Shown here in pieces: positions 17,219-25,051 of a DNA stretch of 64,000 bases (the stretch's first letter is position 1; the number at the start of each line of letters is the position of its first letter). The stretch covers positions 558,001 to 622,000 of the forward strand of contig JANQRY010000003.1 of NCBI GenBank assembly GCA_028284345.1. Reading direction: 5' to 3'. Origin of the DNA: Hyphococcus sp. (GTDB lineage: Bacteria > Pseudomonadota > Alphaproteobacteria > Caulobacterales > Parvularculaceae). The translations under genes were made by a program, and so were the position numbers. The notes below the pieces were generated by a model. The model was given only the letters and a program-made list of their open reading frames with translations. It ran no database searches and was not told the DNA's origin.

Positions 17219-18165
17219 GGCGTTATCACGTCGACGGGCAGACCAGGTTTGAGGCCGTCGGCGTCCGCGGGGCGCGCCTCGATAAGAAAGACGAGCTTGT
17301 CGCGGGACGACGCGCTATAGATGACCGGCGGAGTAAACTCCGCTTCCCGGGCGATGAACGAAATTGTCGCGTCGACCGGCGCGTCGGCGCCGTCCGCCCG
17401 GATCTCGACGGCGCCGCCAACCACGAATTTCGAAAGCTCCGCCTGCGGAACAAAGAAACGGATTTTGAGGGCGTCTTTCGGCAACATCGCCAGCACCGGC
17501 GCCGCCGCGCCCACATATTCGCCTTTGCGATGATAGACCGCCTCAACGGTTCCGGCGGCTTCGGCCTTGACGTCGCGCTGTTCGAGCAGCCACTGCGCCT
17601 CAGCGACAGCGGCGCGGGCCGCCTCCGCCGCGGCGTCCGCCGCCGAACGGCGTCCTTCGCGGCCGCCGAGCTTCGCCACCGAAATCGCCTCTTCCGCGGC
17701 GGAAACGCGGGCCTGCGCCGCCCTGTAGTTCGCCTCCACCTCATCGCCGCGGGCCTCGGACGCGTTGCCTTCGCGCACCAGCGGCGTCCAGCGGTCATAT
17801 TCCGATTTCGCCGCGACAAAACGCGCGCGCGCTTCTTCAAGCTGCGCTTCGAGTTCCTGGACCTCTTCCGGCCGCGCGCCGGTTGAAATGTCGTCGACCA
17901 TGGCGCCGGCCTCTTCGGCGCGCGCAGTCGCCGCCTGCAGCTGTGCCGTCTGCTGGGTCTTGTCGAGTTCGAAAAGAATATCGCCTTCATCGACGCTGTC
18001 GCCTTCGCGCGCATGCGTCGCGACAAGCCAACCGGGCTCGGGCGCGGCGACATAAACATATTCCGCCTCGACATAACCGACAAAAGCGTCGCCATTATCG
18101 TTGCCGCAGGCGCTGAGAAACAAAGCGGCGACCGCTGCGAGTGCAATGGAAGGACCGTTCTTCAC
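17215..18165 (-). CDS. HlyD-family periplasmic adaptor, predicted lipoprotein
   Basis: The 316-residue membrane fusion protein begins with a signal peptide ending in the lipobox L-S-A-C (cysteine at about residue 20), so lipid anchoring is likely. It then has a lipoyl-like half (W-L-V-A-T-H-A-R-E-G-D-S-V-D-E-G-D-I-L-F), a long alanine- and glutamate-rich coiled-coil hairpin (about residues 70-190) and a beta-barrel region. It would join the ABC permease to an outer-membrane channel; no TolC-like gene is in the window. Overlap with the TetR gene upstream and the ATPase downstream shows a single operon. Confidence 0.88.
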   Translation of the reverse strand: MKNGPSIALAAVAALFLSACGNDNGDAFVGYVEAEYVYVAAPEPGWLVATHAREGDSVDEGDILFELDKTQQTAQLQAATARAEEAGAMVDDISTGARPEEVQELEAQLEEARARFVAAKSEYDRWTPLVREGNASEARGDEVEANYRAAQARVSAAEEAISVAKLGGREGRRSAADAAAEAARAAVAEAQWLLEQRDVKAEAAGTVEAVYHRKGEYVGAAAPVLAMLPKDALKIRFFVPQAELSKFVVGGAVEIRADGADAPVDATISFIAREAEFTPPVIYSASSRDKLVFLIEARPADADGLKPGLPVDVITP

Positions 18166-18788
18166 GCCGCCGCCTCCATCTTGAACGCCCGTTTCAGCAT
18201 CACGCTGTGCTGTGCAAACAAAGCGTCGAGATCGATGCGCGCCTCATCGTCATGATCAAAGACAATGCGCCAGACAGCGGAGAGGAGCATCGGCGCGGCC
18301 ATAAGGCGCGCCGCAAGCGCCGGGTCGGCAATATCAATTTCGCCTGTCTCCTTAGCCTTCCTCAGTATATGGATGATTACGGCGAGCACGCGATCAATCA
18401 CATTGCGCCGATACGCCGTCGCCACCGCCGGGAACGCCGGCGCATCGCCGATCAACACTTTGACAATTTTCGGAATGCGCCCTTCGCGGATGATCGCCGG
18501 CGCCAGTTTTGTCAGGGCGTCAATGAGGGCGCTGACGCCGCCCGCGGTTTCTGCAAGCGCTTCAAAGCGCGCGACGGTCGGCATAGCGAAGCTCTCGATC
18601 ACCGCCTCAAACAGCGCCTCCTTGGAATCGAAATAGAGATAAAGCCCGCCCTTTGAGAGGCCGGCGCGGCCGGCGATGTCCTCCATGCGCGCGGCGGCGA
18701 ACCCCTTTTCATAAAACTCATCGAGCGCGGCGGCGACGACGGCCGCCCGGCGATCGTCCTTTGCTTTTTGCGTTCTTGCCCGTTGCAT
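18162..18788 (-). CDS. TetR-family regulator of the downstream efflux operon
   Basis: This 208-residue protein has an N-terminal TetR helix-turn-helix (about residues 15-60: F-Y-E-K-G-F-A-A-A-R-M-E-D-I-A-G-R-A-G-L-S-K-G-G-L then Y-L-Y-F-D-S-K-E). Its C-terminal ligand domain resembles the CecR group. It is the first gene of the operon that includes the HlyD, ATPase and permease genes, and it overlaps the HlyD gene by ATGA. A perfect inverted repeat lies 16 bases upstream of its start, so autorepression with release by an exported toxic compound is the likely mode. Confidence 0.88.
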   Translation of the reverse strand: MQRARTQKAKDDRRAAVVAAALDEFYEKGFAAARMEDIAGRAGLSKGGLYLYFDSKEALFEAVIESFAMPTVARFEALAETAGGVSALIDALTKLAPAIIREGRIPKIVKVLIGDAPAFPAVATAYRRNVIDRVLAVIIHILRKAKETGEIDIADPALAARLMAAPMLLSAVWRIVFDHDDEARIDLDALFAQHSVMLKRAFKMEAAA

Positions 18789-18803
18789 GACCAGCCTTTT
18801 ATC

Positions 18804-18821
18804 TAACTGACTGGTCAGTTA
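18804..18821. promoter_or_regulatory. Probable TetR operator
   Basis: The sequence TAACTGAC-TG-GTCAGTTA is a perfect 8-base inverted repeat with a 2-base centre. It stands immediately upstream of the TetR gene start (18788), followed by an AT-rich stretch that may hold the -10 or -35. Size, symmetry and position fit an autoregulatory TetR site controlling the efflux operon. Confidence 0.75.
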
Positions 18822-18922
18822 TATATTTCCAATCCCTAACACTTCAATAACCGGCCGGGAAAAATAGGATGCCCGCTCGGCGCCGAAACAAATGGCTTGC
18901 ATCTTTGGCAAAAAAATTTTAG

Positions 18923-18938
18923 TTAGTTTTTAAACTAA
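18923..18938. promoter_or_regulatory. Probable MarR-type operator before the nitroreductase-marR operon
   Basis: TTAGTTT-TT-AAACTAA is a perfect 7-base inverted repeat in an AT-rich island between 18911 and 18944. It ends 17 bases before the ATG of the nitroreductase gene and overlaps the expected start of its mRNA. MarR proteins typically bind such AT-rich palindromes of 16-20 bases, and a MarR gene is second in this operon. It lies about 100 bases from the TetR operator, so the divergent units appear to be controlled separately. Confidence 0.6.
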
Positions 18939-18955
18939 TTATAATGGAGGTCGCC

Positions 18956-20116
18956 ATGCCCACTCGCAGAATGATCCTGACCACGGCCGGCGCCGCCGCT
19001 GTCGTTACGGGCGCCGGCGTCCTCGGCGCGGCCTGGGCGCCGGGCGGGGCGACGGCCCGGGCGCCCTGGCGGGTCGCCGGAGAAAGCTTCGGCGATGCGC
19101 GCCTTGACGCCCTCGCCTACGCCATCCTCGCGCCCAACCCGCACAATATGCAGCCATGGCGGTTCCAGCTTGCCGGTGAGGACCGGATCGACATCACCTG
19201 CGATCTCGATAGGCGTTTGCCGGAGACCGATCCGCCGGACCGGCAGATCATCATCGGCTTCGGCGCCATGCTCGAACTTTTGGCGATGGCGGCGGCGGAG
19301 AAAGGATACGCCGTTGAGATAGACTATTTTCCCGATGGCGAAGCGCAGCCGCGGCTGGATCGCCGCCGCATCGCCGTCGCCACCTTTCGCGCCGACGCGC
19401 GCGTTCCAAAAGATCCGCTTTTTCAGGAAACCCTTGCGCGCCGCACAAGCCGCGCGCTGTTCGACGCCGACCGGCCCGTCAGCACCGACACTGTCGATGC
19501 GATATGCGCCGCGGCAAACCGTGGATCATCCGCTGACGGATCAGTTGACGCAGCCAGTCGCGCGCGCCTCATCGACCTCGCCCGGCGCGGCTGGATCGTC
19601 GAATATGAAACCGATGCGACGCGAGGCGAAAGCATCGAGCTGATGCGCATCGGCAATCGTGCGGTTGCAGACAAGCCCGACGGCATCTCCCTCAACGGGA
19701 CCGCCATGGGCCTTCTCAAGATGGCCGGGCTGATCACGCCAGAAAAACTCGATACCCCCGGCGCGACCGCTTACGAACAGGGGCTGTCCACATACATGGC
19801 GCTGATCGACTCAGCGCAAGGCTTCGTCTGGCTGACAAGCGAAACCAACACGCGCCGCGACCAGATGAACGCCGGGCGCAACTGGGTGCGCCTCAACCTC
19901 GCCGCAGAGCAGGCCGGCGTCGCCGTCCAGCCGCTCAGCCAGGTCTTGCAGGAATTCCCGGAAATGGCGTCGCTTTACACGGAAACGCAGGAAGAACTCG
20001 GCGTGACGGCGCCGGGCGTCGTGCAGATGCTGGGGCGCGTCGGCTACGCAAAATCTTCGCCGCCGCCATCGCCGCGCTGGCCGCTTTCCTCCCGCCTCAT
20101 TGACGCGGTCGCATGA
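18956..20116 (+). CDS. Exported Acg-like nitroreductase-family protein (Tat signal)
   Basis: The 386-residue protein starts at the ATG at 18956, with GGAGG 5 bases upstream. The N-terminus T-R-R-M-I-L-T-T-A-G-A-A-A is a twin-arginine signal with a hydrophobic run to about residue 30, so it is probably folded with its flavin and exported. The segment Y-A-I-L-A-P-N-P-H-N-M-Q-P-W (about residues 56-69) is the nitroreductase-like FMN-binding loop in the form seen in Acg-type proteins. The family is thought to bind or sequester flavin; catalysis is uncertain. It is co-transcribed with the MarR gene, which overlaps its stop by ATGA. Confidence 0.8.
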   Translation: MPTRRMILTTAGAAAVVTGAGVLGAAWAPGGATARAPWRVAGESFGDARLDALAYAILAPNPHNMQPWRFQLAGEDRIDITCDLDRRLPETDPPDRQIIIGFGAMLELLAMAAAEKGYAVEIDYFPDGEAQPRLDRRRIAVATFRADARVPKDPLFQETLARRTSRALFDADRPVSTDTVDAICAAANRGSSADGSVDAASRARLIDLARRGWIVEYETDATRGESIELMRIGNRAVADKPDGISLNGTAMGLLKMAGLITPEKLDTPGATAYEQGLSTYMALIDSAQGFVWLTSETNTRRDQMNAGRNWVRLNLAAEQAGVAVQPLSQVLQEFPEMASLYTETQEELGVTAPGVVQMLGRVGYAKSSPPPSPRWPLSSRLIDAVA

Positions 20117-20583
20117 CCGGAATTTCCGAAGAGACGACGCATGCGGTTTTCAGGTTTTTCACCGAGATCGGCATTCTCGATCAGTTCGCGACGGCGGAAC
20201 TCGCCCGCGCACTCAGCCCCGATATGAACCCGTCGGAATTCGGCGTGCTCACCCATTTCATGCGTCTCGATCACGCGGTGACGCCCACCTATCTCGCCAA
20301 GGCCTTTCAAATGGCGAAACCGTCGATGACCGCAATCCTGTCAAAGCTTGAAGGCAAGGGGTTCGTCTCGATCCGCGCCGGGGCCAAGGACCGGCGGCGG
20401 AAATTTGTCGCGCTTACAGATGCCGGACGCGACGCGCACGCAGAAGCCCTCGCCCGCGTCGCGCCGTTGATGGCGGCGCGGCTTTCCGGTTTCGACATGA
20501 GCGCCCTTGCCGCCATCCTGCCGGTGCTGAGCGACTTGCGCGCTCATATGGACGCGGCGCGCAACGAAGCAGACGGGCTTTAG
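20113..20583 (+). CDS. MarR-family transcriptional regulator
   Basis: The 156-residue protein has the winged-helix MarR pattern: T-H-F-M-R-L-D, then a recognition region T-Y-L-A-K-A-F-Q-M-A-K-P-S-M-T-A-I-L-S-K-L-E-G-K-G-F-V (about residues 60-86) and a basic wing A-K-D-R-R-R-K-F-V-A-L-T-D-A-G. It is translationally coupled to the nitroreductase gene. The palindrome at 18923-18938 is its likely target, giving autorepression of the pair. Confidence 0.88.
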   Translation: MTGISEETTHAVFRFFTEIGILDQFATAELARALSPDMNPSEFGVLTHFMRLDHAVTPTYLAKAFQMAKPSMTAILSKLEGKGFVSIRAGAKDRRRKFVALTDAGRDAHAEALARVAPLMAARLSGFDMSALAAILPVLSDLRAHMDAARNEADGL

Positions 20584-21449
20584 CCGTCAAGGAACGCTTT
20601 GAGGTCCGCAATAAAGGCCTCGAAGCTGTCATGGTGCAGCCAGTGCCCGGCGCCGGCGTATTCGGTAACGCGCGCATTGCGCAAATAGGCGGCGCGGCCG
20701 TCCTTTTCCGGATTGGACGCCCAGCTTTTCTCCCCATAGGCGAGCCACACGGGGCATTCAATCGCCGCCAGAAGCGCTTTGAAATCATTATACGGAATAT
20801 CGGACGGCGACCGCCCCATGGCGGCGGGATCATAGGCCCAGCGTACGGTTCCCCCTTTGACGGATTGAATGCCGGTCCGCGTCAGATGGTCGAGCTGGTC
20901 GGGGCGCAGATGGGAATGGGCCCTGGTCATGCGCACCAGGGCTTCGTCAAAATCTTTCATGGCGCGCGAGCGCCGCGACGACTTCGCTCTCCGGTCGTCA
21001 ATCCATTTGAGGAGCCGTTCCTGCGCGGACATGGCCTCGCGCTCGGCCAGCATTTTCGGCGACGGGCCCAGACCCTCAATCGCCGCAAGGCGTTCGACAC
21101 GATCGGGAAACAGGCCGGCGTAGCGCAGGACGATATTGCCGCCGAGCGAATGACCGACAAGACGAAAGCATTGGACGCCGAGATGGTCAACGAGCGAGGC
21201 GAGATCGAAGACGTGATCCATCACGCCATAGTCGCCGTCATTCGCCCAGTCGCTCTCCCCGTGCCCGCGCAGATCAAACGCAACAACGTGATGCCGGCCT
21301 GCAAGCGCCGACGCGGTCCAGTCCCAACTGCGCTTCTGATCGAGACCGCCATGGACAAGGATGATGAGCGGGCTCGCCGCATCGCCCCAGTCGCACGCCG
21401 ACAGCGTCAATCGCTGAGACGAAAACGAAAACTTTCCCGGGTTTTCCAT
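20580..21449 (-). CDS. Alpha/beta hydrolase
   Basis: This is a 289-residue alpha/beta-hydrolase fold protein. The oxyanion-hole H-G-G follows the first strand, the nucleophile elbow G-H-S-L-G-G supplies the serine, and G-A-G-H-W near the C-terminus supplies the histidine. The acid is probably the aspartate in the strand before it. Substrate is unknown; esterase, lactonase or C-C hydrolase activity are all possible. The ATG at 21449 is preferred because the homologous part begins there (M-E-N-P-G-K-F); an ATG at 21518 would add 23 residues and neither has a strong ribosome site. Its stop overlaps that of the MarR gene. Confidence 0.82.
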   Translation of the reverse strand: MENPGKFSFSSQRLTLSACDWGDAASPLIILVHGGLDQKRSWDWTASALAGRHHVVAFDLRGHGESDWANDGDYGVMDHVFDLASLVDHLGVQCFRLVGHSLGGNIVLRYAGLFPDRVERLAAIEGLGPSPKMLAEREAMSAQERLLKWIDDRRAKSSRRSRAMKDFDEALVRMTRAHSHLRPDQLDHLTRTGIQSVKGGTVRWAYDPAAMGRSPSDIPYNDFKALLAAIECPVWLAYGEKSWASNPEKDGRAAYLRNARVTEYAGAGHWLHHDSFEAFIADLKAFLDG

Positions 21450-21732
21450 GGGCGCCAATCTATGCGCGGCGCCGGAAAATGCGAGAACAAAGCGCAGCGG
21501 CGCTGGCATTGCGAGCATTGAAGGCAGTGCAGCGCTGATCAGTCGGGTTTTTGCGCTTGCGCGTCCGCGACTGCCTGAACGTCGTCGCGCTGCCGGGTCG
21601 CCCCTCGTGCTTCACGGGCAAGCGACACCGGAACGCCCGCCTTTTTTCACCGGTTATTGTCCACGCTCTTGTTTGCAAGGCGGCCTTATTTTGACATAAG
21701 CATGCGGGAAACGGGTTAGGCGCAGACGCGAA

Positions 21733-22908
21733 ATGGCGAGATTAGGGTTTAGAGAGTGGATCGCCGTCGGTCAGGTGATCGCCAGCGGACGCACTGTTCG
21801 GTACGGCGAAAAGAAAGGGCCCTTTACCGATCGCTTCGAACGGCGTCTGGCGGAAAAGATCGGCGTAAAATTCGCGCATACGGTGAATAGCGGCACATCA
21901 GCCCTGATATGCGCCCTTGTCGGCGCGGGCGTTGGTCCCGGCGACGAGGTTCTGGTGCCAGCGTATACGTGGGTCGCAACGGCGGCGGCGGTAGCGTCGG
22001 TCGGCGCCGTGCCTGTCCTGGTTGAAATCAACGAAACGATGACGATCGATCCCGACGATCTTGAGTCCAAAATCAACGAGAACACCCGCGCGATCATTCC
22101 GGTGCACATGATCAATCTGGTTTGCGACATGGACGCCATTATGGAGATCGCGGATCGGCGCAACCTGATCGTTATCGAAGACGCATGCCAGGCGGTCGGC
22201 GTTACGTACAAGGGACGGCGCGTTGGCTCTATCGGCCATGTCGGCGCATTCAGTTTTAATTTATATAAGAACATGAATATCGGCGAGGGCGGCGCGGTAC
22301 TCACCAACGACGAGCGCATCTACGCGCGCGCGCGCATGTATCATGACGTTGGCTCCTATACGCGCGGGCACGGCGACGTCGACGAGCCCGTATTCATCGG
22401 TCAAAACTTCAAAGCGACGGAGTTCGACGGCGCCATGCTCAACGCACAGTTGGCGAAACTCGACCCTCTGCTAAACCGTATGCAAAAACGGCGCAAAAAA
22501 ATGGCGGCGATTCTCGCTGCAAGCGACAATTTCGACATCAGCCCCCATAATGATCCGGAAAACGCCGTTGGGCTTACCGTCCGGTTTTCATCGCAGGAAC
22601 AGGCGGCGGCTTTTGCGGACCGGCGCGGGGTCTTTCATTTGTACGATCGCAGCCGGCACATTTACACAAATTGGGAGCCGATCGTCGCGCGTCGCGCCTG
22701 GCACCCGGCATTCGATCCTTGGTCGCACGCGAAGCGGGATGTCGCCTACACTGCTCAAACCTGCCCAAAAACGCTCGATCTCCTGTCCCGGGTCTGTCAA
22801 GTTTCCGTCGGCGAGCAATATCCCTTGCCGCTCATGAGTTATCTTGCGCGCACCTATGTGGCGGCGTCGAAAGATATTGTCGGCGAAACTATATCAGCAC
22901 ACGCTTAA
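21733..22908 (+). CDS. DegT/DnrJ/EryC1/StrS-family PLP aminotransferase
   Basis: The 391-residue enzyme has the sugar-aminotransferase pattern: G-T-S-A-L near residues 54-58, P-A-Y-T-W-V-A-T, E-D150-A-C-Q-A contacting the pyridine nitrogen, and the PLP lysine K179 in F-S-F-N-L-Y-K-N. Family members transfer an amino group from glutamate or glutamine to a keto-sugar or keto-cyclitol. The C-terminal third is less typical than the rest. The gene ends inside the last codons of the convergent GMC oxidoreductase (20 shared bases). A dehydrogenase/aminotransferase pair acting on one sugar is possible but not shown. Confidence 0.85.
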   Translation: MARLGFREWIAVGQVIASGRTVRYGEKKGPFTDRFERRLAEKIGVKFAHTVNSGTSALICALVGAGVGPGDEVLVPAYTWVATAAAVASVGAVPVLVEINETMTIDPDDLESKINENTRAIIPVHMINLVCDMDAIMEIADRRNLIVIEDACQAVGVTYKGRRVGSIGHVGAFSFNLYKNMNIGEGGAVLTNDERIYARARMYHDVGSYTRGHGDVDEPVFIGQNFKATEFDGAMLNAQLAKLDPLLNRMQKRRKKMAAILAASDNFDISPHNDPENAVGLTVRFSSQEQAAAFADRRGVFHLYDRSRHIYTNWEPIVARRAWHPAFDPWSHAKRDVAYTAQTCPKTLDLLSRVCQVSVGEQYPLPLMSYLARTYVAASKDIVGETISAHA

Positions 22909-24637
22909 GATGATCCGCGAGCCGGGTGGCCAAAGCCACGATGGTAAGAGTCGGGTTGACGTGGCTGCTTGTCGGAAAAACGGAACTTCCCGCAATATAG
23001 AGATTTTCAAGCCCGTGCGCACGGCAGTTGGAATCGACAACACCCTCCTCCGGGTTCGTCGACATGCGCGTCCCGCCCATGGCGTGGGCCATATCAATAA
23101 ACACGCCGTCCTCGGGCCGGCCAGCGGTTATCCAGTCTTCCAGAACCGGCGTCGGCAGGCCGGCGCGTTGCAACTCCGAGGCGAATATCTGTGCAAGCCG
23201 CATGATGGACCGGCGCTCAGCCTCGCTGATGCGCCAGTCGACCCGCGCGATCGGCGCGCCTAATGCGTCTTTCTTGTCAGAAAGCAACACACGGCTTTCC
23301 CGATTGGGAAATTGTTCGGTGATGACGTCAATGAAAAGACCATCGAGCTTGTGGGGCACGCCCCGGCGCTGCTGCTGACCGACAGCAAAGTTCGGAAAGC
23401 GCGCAATCATGAAATTGACAACGGCGTCCTTGACCTTTTCCGGCAAGACGTTGCTCGAAAACAACATCATGGCGGCGCCGTTCGCTAGCGTGAACGGGCT
23501 TGTTGCAACGGCGCGTAAATCCGCCCAAGGATCGTTGCTTTCGCGTTTGACGAGGCGTTTTATCGCGTCCCAGGGATCGTCGGCGGCGCGGTCTTCCAGC
23601 AGGTAAAGCGCGCAGTTGACAAGTTCTTCCTGCTTCTGTGCGTCTTCGCTCAATGAAACGCCATGCATGTATAGTTGCCAGCGCCTCCCATCCTTGACGC
23701 CGTAAAATCCGAAGCGGTCATTGACGGCGTTTGCGTCCTCCTTTCTGAAAACACCGACCCGGGCGCCGGGATGGTCCATGAAATATCGTCCGACCGTGTC
23801 GTTTTTATTGGCGACGCCGTTCCGGTGTATTCGGTTTGAAGCCAGCAATAGACGTGGATTTTCAATGCCGCCGGCTGCAAGCACCGCAGCCTTCGCCCGC
23901 ACGACAGAGCGAGCGCCGTCAATCGTTGAAATTTCAAGGCCCGTAAACGCGTCGTCATTGTCATTTGTATTCACATGCGTCGCGGTGGCATTGACGAAAA
24001 GGCGAAGATTCGGCGCCTCAAGCCGCAAAAATTCCGGCGCAATCCGCAATATATCCATCTTGTCGAGTCGCGAACGGGCGAACTGCCAGAAAAAGGAGCG
24101 CAGCAATTTTTTATCGAACGACGGTTGCGGCGGTTCTACGCCGGCGCGAGCAAACAGACTTTCGTCGTAGCAGTTCGGCCCGAGATTCAGTATCGACGCG
24201 GCGCGTTCAAGATACGGCGCCAGCTCTTGCCGGTTAATCGGCCAGCCCGTGTGCGGCGCCCAGGCTCTCTGTTCATAGTCTATTGGCTGAAACGCGGCCG
24301 ACTTTCCCGCCCAGCTCCGCGTCGAGCCGCCGAGACACCGGTTGCGCACGCCGTAGGGCTGCTCTTCGTTCGACCAGGACGGAATGAGGCCGCTGTGAAA
24401 TTCGATGCGCTTTCTGACTTGCGCGTCGGACTTCGGCTCGCCGATTTTTTCCGTCCGGTTAAGCGCGCCATGGCGCGCGTCTTCCTCTTCGAGGCCGCTT
24501 TCGAGGATCAGTATGTCGATGTCGGTTCCGGCAAGCTCCCGAGCGATCGCATAGCTCGCCGGCCCGCTGCCGACGATGACAAGATCAGCCTCAAAGGTCG
24601 AGCCGGCGGGAAAATCGGCGAGGTTTTCCGTTTGCAT
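22889..24637 (-). CDS. GMC-family FAD-dependent oxidoreductase
   Basis: This 582-residue protein begins with the dinucleotide motif D-L-V-I-V-G-S-G-P-A-S-Y (about residues 18-29). R-N-R-C-L-G-G-S-T-R-S-W-A-G is the GMC FAD signature. G-G-I-E-N-P-R-L-L-L lies mid-protein. Near the C-terminus H-A-M-G-G-T-R-M and S-S-H-V-N-P-T-L-T-I supply the catalytic His and Asn. It would oxidise an alcohol, probably a sugar or cyclitol, with FAD. The ATG at 24637 has AAGGCG upstream; a TTG at 24664 is an alternative start. It is convergent with the DegT aminotransferase. Confidence 0.88.
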   Translation of the reverse strand: MQTENLADFPAGSTFEADLVIVGSGPASYAIARELAGTDIDILILESGLEEEDARHGALNRTEKIGEPKSDAQVRKRIEFHSGLIPSWSNEEQPYGVRNRCLGGSTRSWAGKSAAFQPIDYEQRAWAPHTGWPINRQELAPYLERAASILNLGPNCYDESLFARAGVEPPQPSFDKKLLRSFFWQFARSRLDKMDILRIAPEFLRLEAPNLRLFVNATATHVNTNDNDDAFTGLEISTIDGARSVVRAKAAVLAAGGIENPRLLLASNRIHRNGVANKNDTVGRYFMDHPGARVGVFRKEDANAVNDRFGFYGVKDGRRWQLYMHGVSLSEDAQKQEELVNCALYLLEDRAADDPWDAIKRLVKRESNDPWADLRAVATSPFTLANGAAMMLFSSNVLPEKVKDAVVNFMIARFPNFAVGQQQRRGVPHKLDGLFIDVITEQFPNRESRVLLSDKKDALGAPIARVDWRISEAERRSIMRLAQIFASELQRAGLPTPVLEDWITAGRPEDGVFIDMAHAMGGTRMSTNPEEGVVDSNCRAHGLENLYIAGSSVFPTSSHVNPTLTIVALATRLADHLKRVLI

Positions 24638-24705
24638 AAAGGTAGGCGCCTTGATAGGGCGCAACCGGCGCCGGGATTTATGTGTCAGTATATCAAATTG
24701 CCGCG

Positions 24706-25026
24706 TCAGGGGAGCCCCGGGAAGCTCTCCACATACTGGACCTTAATGTCCGGGAAGCTGTCGACGATCTGAATTTTTACGTCCGGAAAGCTGTCAACGA
24801 ATTTCCACTGGCCGCAGTCGTCCGGAAAGCTCTCGACCACCTGCACCTTGAGATCGGGAAAACTATCCACGATTTGCACTTTTAAATCCGGAAACGACTC
24901 AACGATCTCGACATCACCGTAAAGTGGAAAGCCGTTAAACGTGCAGTCGTCCACGATCAGGGTTTCGGCGGATGCGGCGGTTGCTGCGCACATGCAAACA
25001 GCAGATAAGGCCAGCGCTTTTTTCAT
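24706..25026 (-). CDS. Small secreted protein made of six 11-residue SFPD repeats
   Basis: The 106-residue product has a clear signal peptide (cut after A-S-A, about residue 20). From about residue 39 it is a run of near-identical 11-residue units of the form V-x-I-V-(D/E)-S-F-P-D-x-K, six in all. The third is extended by D-C-G-Q, so the periodicity slips once. The only cysteines of the mature part, C28 and C71, could form a disulfide. Alternating hydrophobic and charged residues suggest a beta-strand per repeat, perhaps a small solenoid. The DNA shows the same roughly 33-base repeats with silent differences. GGGGAGA stands 6 bases before the ATG, so it is well translated. Function is unknown. 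It sits between the GMC gene and ubiD. Confidence 0.78.
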   Translation of the reverse strand: MKKALALSAVCMCAATAASAETLIVDDCTFNGFPLYGDVEIVESFPDLKVQIVDSFPDLKVQVVESFPDDCGQWKFVDSFPDVKIQIVDSFPDIKVQYVESFPGLP

Positions 25027-25051
25027 AAATCATCTCCCCTTGGAACTGTGA

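Noticed and set aside
21450-21732. Short frames in both directions upstream of the DegT aminotransferase
   Set aside because: They have no ribosome site, no domain pattern and arginine-rich shadow composition; the region is best read as promoter sequence.
24706-25026. Regular repeats of about 33 bases considered as a CRISPR array
   Set aside because: There are no unique spacers between repeats, the repeats are in frame, code a secreted protein and differ at silent sites. No cas genes are nearby.
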